A stretch of 11,518 nt of DNA from the NCBI GenBank assembly GCA_023356515.1, contig JAKQYG010000083.1, forward strand, positions 1 through 11,518. Direction: 5' to 3'. Every line of letters starts with the position of its first letter. Positions within the stretch are counted from its first letter, which is position 1. A model generated the notes under the pieces. The model did no database searches, was not told where the DNA came from, and saw only the letters and a list, made by a program, of their open reading frames with translations. Position numbers and translations under genes: made by a program. Positions 6,222 through 11,518 of the stretch are shown piece by piece. Source of the stretch: Trichodesmium sp. MAG_R04. Lineage in GTDB: Bacteria > Cyanobacteriota > Cyanobacteriia > Cyanobacteriales > Microcoleaceae.

Positions 6222-7964
6222 ATGGATTTTGAACGACCATTAGGCTCAGTAATTCAGGGTTCTCTCAGTCAAGGATTAGAAGTAAGACTCTATCCAGACG
6301 TACTGGTAGAAGATATGCGGGTTGGCAAATTTTTAGTCGTACAAGGAGTAAGGGCTCACTTTTTCTGTATGCTAACTGATGTTTTATTAGGAACATCTAG
6401 CGAACGAATAATGATTAATCCTCCCTTACCCACAGATGATTTTTTGCAATCTGTTTTAGCTGGAGGTAGCACCTACGGCACTATCGAACTTGCACCAATG
6501 TTAATGTTAGTTATTACCCCAGAAAAATTATCAGATTCTTTCAATTTTAATAGCAGAAATAACAATCAAAAAAAATTAAAATCAATAGAAAATTTAGCAT
6601 CTTTTGAAGCTCAAACTAGTGCCGAAATTAAACTAATGCCAGTCAAAACTATTCCTAGTCATTTTTCCCAAGTATTTGAAGCAAGTGTAAAAGATTTTAG
6701 TCTAGTTTTTGGCAGAGAAGATGACCCCAGTCGCCGCAATTTTGCTGTGGGTAAACCTATTGATATGGATGTACCTGTTTGTTTAGATTTAGATAGATTT
6801 GTAGAACGGAGTAATGGAATTTTTGGTAAGTCGGGAACTGGTAAATCTTTTCTGACTCGTTTACTTTTATCTGGCATTATTCGGAAAGGTGCTGCAGTAA
6901 ATTTAATTTTTGATATGCACTCTGAATATGGTTGGGAAGCTATGGCAGAAGGAAAACAAATTAATACGGTAAAAGGTTTACGACAATTATTTCCAGATCG
7001 AGTCGAACTTTGGACCCTTGACCCAGAAGCTACTAGACGCAGAGGGGTAAGAGATGCACGAGAATTGTATCTTAGCTACAACCAAATAGAGGTTGAAGAT
7101 ATTGGGTTGGTACAACGGGAGTTAAATTTGTCTGAGGCAAGCATTGATAGTGCAAATATTCTCAGAAGTGAATTTGGTAAATCTTGGATTACTCAATTAT
7201 TATTAATGACTAATGAGGATATCCAAATTTTTTGTGATGAAAAGAGGGGTCATAAAGGTTCAATTATGTCGTTACAAAGGAAATTATTACGATTGGATAA
7301 TCTGAAATATATGCAGGCAAAAAATACTAACAATAATTATATAGAAGAAATTTTAGAATCTTTGAATGCAGGTAGACATGTGATTATTGAATTTGGCTCT
7401 CAGTCGAATATGCTTTCTTATATGTTGGCTGCTAATATGATTACTCGCCGAATTCATAATAGTTATGTGCGCAAAGCAGATAAATTTTTGAGTTCTAAAA
7501 ACCCGAGCGATCGCCCCCAACCATTAGTGATAACTATTGAGGAGGCCCACCGTTTTCTTGACCCGGCAGTGGTACGTTCGACTATTTTTGGTACTATTGC
7601 TAGGGAGATGCGGAAATATTTTGTGACCCTATTGGTTGTAGACCAGCGACCTTCAGGAATAGATGCAGAAGTTATGTCTCAAATTGGTACGAGAATTACG
7701 GCTTTGTTGAATGATGATAAAGATATTGATTCTATTTTTACAGGAGTTTCTGGTGCTCATAGTTTGCGGTCTGTTTTGGCAAAGTTGGATTCTAAACAGC
7801 AAGCTTTGGTATTAGGTCATGCAGTACCGATGCCTGTGGTAATTCAAACTCGTGCTTATGACCAAACTTTTTATCAGGAAATTGGAGATGCAGACTGGCG
7901 GTATGTTTCTGATAGTGAATTATTTGAAGCGGCTCAGGGGGCTTTGGATGATATTGGGTTTTAG
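6222..7964 (+). CDS. HerA/DUF87-type hexameric ATPase (DNA translocase-like)
   Basis: A 580-residue P-loop ATPase of the HerA-FtsK superfamily. Residues 1 to about 100 look like a HAS-barrel (small beta barrel with conserved glycines), followed by an Asn/Lys-rich linker (107-120). The DUF87-type ATPase core has Walker A GKSGTGKS (202-209), IFDMHSEYG (229-237), Walker B LVITIEEAH (435-443, catalytic Glu440/Glu441) and the polar VDQRPSGID motif (473-481) typical of HerA and FtsK pumps. The C-terminal QALVLGHAVPMPVVIQTR (527-544) matches the closing strand region of the family. HerA proteins normally act as ring-shaped DNA pumps with the nuclease NurA in DNA end resection; no NurA-like gene is visible here, so any partner would be encoded elsewhere. 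No membrane segments. The ATG has no strong Shine-Dalgarno; an inverted repeat lies just before it. It is 146 bp from urtA but not obviously related in function. Confidence 0.85.
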   Translation: MDFERPLGSVIQGSLSQGLEVRLYPDVLVEDMRVGKFLVVQGVRAHFFCMLTDVLLGTSSERIMINPPLPTDDFLQSVLAGGSTYGTIELAPMLMLVITPEKLSDSFNFNSRNNNQKKLKSIENLASFEAQTSAEIKLMPVKTIPSHFSQVFEASVKDFSLVFGREDDPSRRNFAVGKPIDMDVPVCLDLDRFVERSNGIFGKSGTGKSFLTRLLLSGIIRKGAAVNLIFDMHSEYGWEAMAEGKQINTVKGLRQLFPDRVELWTLDPEATRRRGVRDARELYLSYNQIEVEDIGLVQRELNLSEASIDSANILRSEFGKSWITQLLLMTNEDIQIFCDEKRGHKGSIMSLQRKLLRLDNLKYMQAKNTNNNYIEEILESLNAGRHVIIEFGSQSNMLSYMLAANMITRRIHNSYVRKADKFLSSKNPSDRPQPLVITIEEAHRFLDPAVVRSTIFGTIAREMRKYFVTLLVVDQRPSGIDAEVMSQIGTRITALLNDDKDIDSIFTGVSGAHSLRSVLAKLDSKQQALVLGHAVPMPVVIQTRAYDQTFYQEIGDADWRYVSDSELFEAAQGALDDIGF

Positions 7965-8110
7965 TCAAGGAGTTGCTGGGTGATCTATGAAGTACAGTGG
8001 CAATAGCTTTTTCAAAAGTTTTTGAAGTATAAAATTAAGTTTTCATGATTATTGAGCCAATCTAGTAGTAAAATTAAGTGTGTAATTAATCATAGTAGAC
8101 TTCTTTTTCC
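7965..8110 (+). promoter_or_regulatory. Leader region of urtA
   Basis: This 146-bp spacer should carry the urtA promoter. It contains a direct repeat AAAATTAAGT (8031-8040 and 8070-8079, 39 bp apart) and a short inverted repeat TTCAAAA/TTTTGAA (8011-8017 and 8020-8026). No perfect GTA-N8-TAC is present. The nearest match is GTA-N8-TAG at 8082-8095, only 15 bp before the ATG and therefore too close for an activator site. The operator, if any, is unresolved. Confidence 0.35.
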
Positions 8111-9400
8111 ATGGCTAAGGGATTAAAACGCAGAGAATTCTTAATTTATAGTTCGGCTGCTCTAAGTAGCAGTCTCTTTCTCAAAGCTTGTAGTAGTAAC
8201 AATAATAATACTACTACTACATCTGAAGATGACAAAATTAAAGTAGGTATTCTTCATTCTCTCGGTGGCACAATGGCAATTAGCGAAACTACAGTAGTTG
8301 AAGCAGAAAAATTAGCAATTGAAGAAATAAATGCTGCTGGTGGTGTATTAGGCAAGCAAATAGAAGCAATTATTGAAGATGGTGCTTCTGACTGGCCTAC
8401 TTTTGCAGAAAAGGCAAATAAACTTATCGATCAAGATAAAGTAGTTACTGTTTTTGGTTGTTGGACTTCTGCTTCCCGCAAGTCAGTCTTGCCTGTTTTT
8501 GAATCTAAGAATCATATGCTTTGGTATCCTGTACAATATGAGGGTCAAGAATGCTCGAAAAATATTTTTTATACGGGTGCCGCTCCTAACCAACAAATTG
8601 AACCTGCTGTAAATTGGCTATTAGAAAATAAGGGAAAAGAATTTTTCTTAGTTGGTTCTGATTATGTTTTTCCTCGTACTGCAAATACAATTATTAAGGA
8701 GCAGTTAAAGGCTAAAGGGGGTGCTACTATTGGTGAAGATTATTTGCCTTTAGGAAATACAGAAGTTACTCCAATTATTACTAAAATTAAACAAGCTTTA
8801 CCTAATGGCGGAGTAATTTTTAATAGTCTTAATGGCGATAGTAATGTTGCCTTTTTCAAACAATTGAAAGGTGCTGGTATTACTCCTGAAAAATACCCGG
8901 TTATGTCGGTAAGTATTGCTGAGGAAGAAGTTAGACAAATTGGAAAAGAGTTTCTTATAGGTCATTATGCTGCTTGGAATTATTTCCAAACTGTGGATAC
9001 AGAAGCTAATAAAAAATGGGTGGAAAGTTTTCGAGCAAAATATGGCGCAGAACGAGTAACAAATGACCCAATGGAAGCTGCTTATATTATGGTTTATCTT
9101 TGGAAACAAGCAGTAGAGAAGGCTGGTACAGCTGATGATTTAGAAGCAGTAAGAATGGCGGCTATCGGACAAACTTTTGATGCTCCTGAAGGTTTGGTTA
9201 AGATGAATGCTAATCATCATATTTCTAAAACTGTAAGAATAGGTCAAGTTCGTGATGATGGTTTATTTGATATAGTTTGGTCTACTAAAGAACCTATTGA
9301 TCCTATACCATGGAATCAATTTGTTCCAGCAACTAAGGGATTTGCTTGTGATTGGAGTGACCCTAACAAAGGTGGTAAATTTAAAATAGTTAATAATTAA
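8111..9400 (+). CDS. urtA: Urea ABC transporter substrate-binding lipoprotein UrtA
   Basis: A 429-residue periplasmic urea-binding protein of the UrtABCDE high-affinity importer (branched-chain amino acid/amide family). The N-terminus has a twin-arginine motif KRREFL (6-11), a hydrophobic stretch, and a lipobox-like LKAC with Cys27 as the likely lipidated residue, so it is probably Tat-exported and membrane-anchored. A low-complexity linker of Ser, Asn and Thr (28-37) follows, encoded by repeated trinucleotides. Family hallmarks are VGILHSLGGTMAISE (45-59), GCWTSASRK (116-124), WYPVQYEG (138-145), YTGAAPNQQ (154-162), GSDYVFPRT (182-190), and the C-terminal PWNQFVPATKGFACDW (400-415). Length matches the family. 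The ATG at 8111 places the Tat motif correctly. The gene ends in six consecutive in-frame stop codons. It lies 855 bp upstream of urtB, unusually far for one operon. Urea specificity over short-chain amides is inferred from motif pattern and from urtB. Confidence 0.95.
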   Translation: MAKGLKRREFLIYSSAALSSSLFLKACSSNNNNTTTTSEDDKIKVGILHSLGGTMAISETTVVEAEKLAIEEINAAGGVLGKQIEAIIEDGASDWPTFAEKANKLIDQDKVVTVFGCWTSASRKSVLPVFESKNHMLWYPVQYEGQECSKNIFYTGAAPNQQIEPAVNWLLENKGKEFFLVGSDYVFPRTANTIIKEQLKAKGGATIGEDYLPLGNTEVTPIITKIKQALPNGGVIFNSLNGDSNVAFFKQLKGAGITPEKYPVMSVSIAEEEVRQIGKEFLIGHYAAWNYFQTVDTEANKKWVESFRAKYGAERVTNDPMEAAYIMVYLWKQAVEKAGTADDLEAVRMAAIGQTFDAPEGLVKMNANHHISKTVRIGQVRDDGLFDIVWSTKEPIDPIPWNQFVPATKGFACDWSDPNKGGKFKIVNN

Positions 9401-9415
9401 TAGTAATAGTAATAG
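9398..9415 (+). repeat. TAATAG x3 tandem repeat at the urtA stop codon
   Basis: Three perfect copies of TAATAG start with the urtA stop codon and give six successive in-frame stops (TAA, TAG, TAA, TAG, TAA, TAG). This is probably replication slippage, but it also makes readthrough impossible in this frame. Confidence 0.85.
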
Positions 9416-9447
9416 ATTAGCATTTAATTGTTAGCAATATACTACCG

Positions 9448-9484
9448 ATTTTTTCATAAATCTTTACTTGATTTACGAAAAAAT
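9448..9484 (+). terminator. Hairpin downstream of urtA, candidate transcript 3' end
   Basis: Arms ATTTTTTCATAAATC (9448-9462) and GATTTACGAAAAAAT (9470-9484) pair over 15 bp with one A-C mismatch around a 7-nt loop, 47 bp past the urtA stop. Unlike a standard intrinsic terminator it is AT-rich, and the T run is in the 5' arm rather than after the stem. It may protect the 3' end of the urtA message or weakly terminate. Confidence 0.45.
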
Positions 9485-9539
9485 ACTTATACTAATAAAT
9501 CTAAAATATATAGCATATTTTGGATAAATGAGATACAAT

Positions 9540-9613
9540 AGAAATTATGGAAATATTGTAGTGTGGGCATCTTGCTCACGAAAGTGAAATCTACTGTATC
9601 AATAATAATTTCT
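9540..9613. repeat. Nested inverted-repeat element, possibly MITE-like
   Basis: Perfect 9-bp outer arms AGAAATTAT (9540-9548) and ATAATTTCT (9605-9613) enclose GTAG/CTAC (9558-9561, 9591-9594). An inner stem GTGGGCA (9563-9569)/TGCTCAC (9573-9579) has one G-T wobble and a 3-nt loop. The inner part resembles a GTGGGCATCTTGC-type sequence that I recall as dispersed in cyanobacterial genomes. It could be a miniature mobile element or a structured RNA; copy number is unknown. Confidence 0.45.
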
Positions 9614-9840
9614 GCTTTTAAGACAATACTTAGTAATTATAATCTGGCTGTATGTTTCTACTGTTTCATTAAAGCTCGGAGGTCAAAAGTCAAAAATTAT
9701 AAGGCTCAATTTAATCGAATTAAACTTTGATAAGACAATAGTTTCGGGCAATTATTTGATATTCAAAATTGGAAACTATTTATAACATCTCTTTATTAAG
9801 ATTTACAATAGGGTAAACGCATCTAAGTTTTTTATATATG

Positions 9841-9866
9841 AGTGTTTATTGAGTTTAATAAACACT
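9841..9866. repeat. Perfect 10-bp inverted repeat with 6-nt loop
   Basis: AGTGTTTATT (9841-9850) and AATAAACACT (9857-9866) form a perfect stem around GAGTTT. No T tract follows on either strand, so it is not a typical terminator. It lies between the two urt genes, upstream of the NtcA motif, and could bound the urtA transcript or be an AT-rich protein-binding palindrome. Confidence 0.5.
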
Positions 9867-10033
9867 ACATGTAAAAAAAATATTGTCAATAAGTATAATC
9901 AGGTTAGGTGTATTAATGACATTCCTGATTGATTGACAAGGTGCTTTTACCCTATTATATTTATGGCAGTTTTTGGATTGAGAAAGTACAAAGTTTGACA
10001 GTTTTAGATAATAGGAAATAGGCAAAAAGATGG

Positions 10034-10075
10034 GTATAAAATTGTACGTCACAATCTTGAAAAGTACTGTAATAT
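10034..10075 (+). promoter_or_regulatory. NtcA-activated-type promoter upstream of urtB
   Basis: GTATAAAATTGTAC (10034-10047) is a perfect GTA-N8-TAC NtcA site. It is followed after exactly 22 nt by TAATAT (10070-10075), a perfect TAN3T -10 box, giving the canonical NtcA-activated promoter layout with the site near -41. The start of transcription would be near 10082, leaving a leader of about 175 nt before urtB. NtcA, the cyanobacterial nitrogen regulator that responds to 2-oxoglutarate, is known to control urea transporter genes in other cyanobacteria, which supports the call. Function is inferred; the palindrome alone can arise by chance in AT-rich DNA. Confidence 0.65.
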
Positions 10076-10255
10076 TTGATGTAATTTAATTCCTTTTTTG
10101 GTTGTCATAAAATAGTAAGAATATCAGAATTATTTTGGGCTTACTGATTCAATATCAAAGGATTAATATATAAAGATTTGAGCTTTTAATCGGCATTATG
10201 AATTATGAATTCTATATTCTTTCCCTATTTCTTAAAAACTTATACTTAAATAGTA

Positions 10256-11407
10256 ATGCAAGAATTATTAATAGCTATATTTAACGGTATTAGTATTGGT
10301 TCAGTTTTGTTAATTGTTGCTCTAGGATTAGCAATTATTTTTGGACTAATGGGAGTAATTAACTTAGCCCACGGTGAATTAATAATGTTAGGTGCTTATA
10401 CGACTTTTGTAGTTCAAAATGTTTGTAACAGTATAGGTAAACCTATTGCTAATATTTATATTTTTTTTGCTATTCCTATTGCATTTATAGTTGTAGCGAT
10501 CGCTGGTTTAATTTTAGAAAAAACCATAATACGTTTTCTCTATGGTAGACCATTAGAAACTCTACTAGCAACTTGGGGAGTTAGTCTAATTTTACGTCAA
10601 TTTGTTCGGAGTGTAAATGGAGTTTTAATTATATGTATAACAATTTTTTGCATTTTATATTTTGGTAATATTTATTTCCTAAGAAAACGTCGTTATGATT
10701 GGGAGAAAATTAAAAATTTAGCAAGAACAATTATTTTTTTCTTATCTTTAGCAATCTCTATTACTTCCGGTTTTTTATTGACAAATCCTAAATTAATAAA
10801 ACCATGGTTTAGTGCGAGAAATGTTGATGTTACTGCTCCTATTTGGTTACAAGGTGGATTACCTATTGGTGATTTTCAATTACCTTATTCTCGGGTATTT
10901 ATCATTATCTTAACTGCCATATGTTTGCTAGGAATTTACCTATTTTTGAATCAATCAAATTGGGGTTTAAGAATTAAAGCTGTTACTCAGAATAGAAGTA
11001 TGAGTGCTTGTTTAGGTATCCCAACAAATCAGGTTGATAGTATTACATTCTTTTTGGGTTCGGGGCTAGCTGGAATTGCTGGTTGTGCAATTACATTATT
11101 AGGTTCAGTTGGTCCGAATACAGGACAGAATTATATAGTAGATGCTTTTATGGTAGTCGTAGTTGGTGGAGTAGGTAATTTATTTGGTACTGTTATTGCT
11201 GCTATGGGAATTGGTATTACTAATTATTTGATTGGTTCAGGAACTATAGCTTTAATTTTGGGAAATACGGCAAGTCTTAAACTAGTGACTGACTTATTTG
11301 ATTTTTTGGCAACAACTTCTATGGCAAAAGTAACAGTATTTGCTTTAATTATTGTTTTTCTACAACTTAAACCAGCGGGTTTATTTCCCCAAAAAGGTAG
11401 GCTTTAG
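10256..11407 (+). CDS. urtB: Urea ABC transporter permease UrtB
   Basis: A 383-residue inner-membrane permease of the LivH/UrtB family, one of the two channel subunits of the urea importer that accepts urea from UrtA. The N-terminus has GLMGVINLAHGELIMLGAY (30-48), a family hallmark, preceded by a hydrophobic helix. ETLLATWGVSLILRQFVR (101-118) follows. Residues about 121-187 form an extra stretch with two hydrophobic segments (124-142 and 156-175) and a basic loop (RKRRYDWEK) before ARNVDVTAPIWL (187-198). The coupling region AVTQNRSMSACLGI (242-255), VVVGGVGNLFGT (301-312) and the ending LKPAGLFPQKGR (371-382) match cyanobacterial UrtB. The ATG at 10256 sits directly before the first helix, without a Shine-Dalgarno. 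Expression is probably nitrogen-controlled from the motif at 10034-10075. The stop codon is also the first three bases of a heptad repeat array, and urtC should lie beyond it. Confidence 0.93.
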   Translation: MQELLIAIFNGISIGSVLLIVALGLAIIFGLMGVINLAHGELIMLGAYTTFVVQNVCNSIGKPIANIYIFFAIPIAFIVVAIAGLILEKTIIRFLYGRPLETLLATWGVSLILRQFVRSVNGVLIICITIFCILYFGNIYFLRKRRYDWEKIKNLARTIIFFLSLAISITSGFLLTNPKLIKPWFSARNVDVTAPIWLQGGLPIGDFQLPYSRVFIIILTAICLLGIYLFLNQSNWGLRIKAVTQNRSMSACLGIPTNQVDSITFFLGSGLAGIAGCAITLLGSVGPNTGQNYIVDAFMVVVVGGVGNLFGTVIAAMGIGITNYLIGSGTIALILGNTASLKLVTDLFDFLATTSMAKVTVFALIIVFLQLKPAGLFPQKGRL

Positions 11408-11518
11408 GTGTTAGGTTTTAGGTGTTAGGTGTTAGGTGTTAGGTGTTAGGTTTTAGGTTTTGGGTGTTAGGTTTTGGGTGTTAGGTTTTGGGTGTTAGGT
11501 GTTAGGTGTTAGGTTTTA
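11405..11518 (+). repeat. Seven-bp tandem repeat array (TAGGTGT/TAGGTTT), open at right edge
   Basis: Sixteen uninterrupted 7-bp units plus two bases run from the first base of the urtB stop codon to the window end. Three unit types occur: TAGGTGT, TAGGTTT and TGGGTGT, in the order 1 GT, 1 TT, 4 GT, 2 TT, then alternating TGGGTGT and TAGGTTT, then 2 GT and 1 TT. Positions 11454-11495 form a 14-bp higher-order unit (TAGGTTT TGGGTGT) repeated three times. The unit is a strongly strand-asymmetric T/G sequence with a GG run every 7 nt. The array may continue past the edge, and its total length is unknown. Confidence 0.95.

Larger units (their letters stand above)
9401..10255. other. Long urtA-urtB spacer (855 bp), no protein gene seen
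   Basis: No convincing coding frame lies here; a 65-codon minus-strand frame at 9855-10052 has no recognisable family features and overlaps the NtcA motif. The spacer is very AT-rich and holds a hairpin after urtA (9448-9484), a nested folded element (9540-9613), a 10-bp-arm hairpin (9841-9866), an NtcA-type promoter (10034-10075), and a doubled ATTATGA near 10195-10210. It splits what is usually a tight urt cluster. Confidence 0.6.

Noticed and set aside
8082..8095. GTA-N8-TAG, a one-mismatch NtcA site before urtA
   Set aside because: It lies 15 bp from the urtA start codon, with no room for a -10 box and transcription start, and it departs from consensus at a key base.
9841..9866. Intrinsic terminator
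   Set aside because: The stem is AT-rich and no T tract follows on either strand; kept only as an inverted repeat.
9855..10052. A 65-codon minus-strand ORF in the urtA-urtB spacer
   Set aside because: It has low-complexity AT-rich composition and no motif, and it overlaps the NtcA promoter on the other strand.
11405..11518. CRISPR array
   Set aside because: Units are 7 bp, contiguous and without unique spacers, so this is a simple tandem repeat.
1..11518. tRNA or rRNA genes
   Set aside because: No stretch with tRNA-like T-loop and anticodon arms or conserved rRNA sequence was noticed on reading; a tRNA scan would settle it.

Overview
The window looks like chromosomal DNA of a low-GC filamentous cyanobacterium. 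The evidence is AT-rich coding sequence, five copies of the cyanobacterial HIP1 core GCGATCGC (604-611, 1876-1883, 6041-6048, 7507-7514, 10496-10503), cyanobacterial-type urea transporter genes, long gene-poor spacers, and decayed transposon debris. A Trichodesmium/Okeania-like lineage is my inference from overall style; I could not search a database.

Layout. 1-833 (minus): 5' two-thirds of an aspartate aminotransferase gene that runs off the left edge. 1060-2313 (minus): an ARMT1-like DUF89 damage-control phosphatase. 2314-2498: a divergent promoter region. 2499-5153 (plus): an M1 zinc aminopeptidase with a C-terminal HEAT-repeat array and coiled coil. 5150-6221: about 1 kb of debris, with a broken TnpB C-terminus abutting the aminopeptidase stop codon, a GC-rich hairpin that may be a relic of its guide-RNA scaffold, possible IS-end motifs, a palindromic repeat and a small decayed ORF. 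6222-7964 (plus): a HerA/DUF87-type hexameric ATPase. 8111-9400 (plus): urtA, the urea-binding lipoprotein. 9401-10255: an unusually long spacer holding hairpins and a textbook NtcA-type promoter. 10256-11407 (plus): urtB, a urea permease. From the urtB stop codon to the right edge runs a 7-bp tandem repeat array.

The clearest functional unit is the start of a urea ABC transporter locus (urtA-urtB; urtC, D and E would be expected beyond the right edge, but the array lies in the way). The promoter-like motif before urtB suggests that nitrogen control acts at urtB independently of urtA. The other genes are housekeeping or stand-alone and show no obvious pathway link to one another. I found no convincing undescribed multi-gene system. 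The most interesting signals are the NtcA promoter placed inside the urt cluster, the heptad array that starts exactly at the urtB stop codon, and the TnpB relic fused to the end of the aminopeptidase gene.
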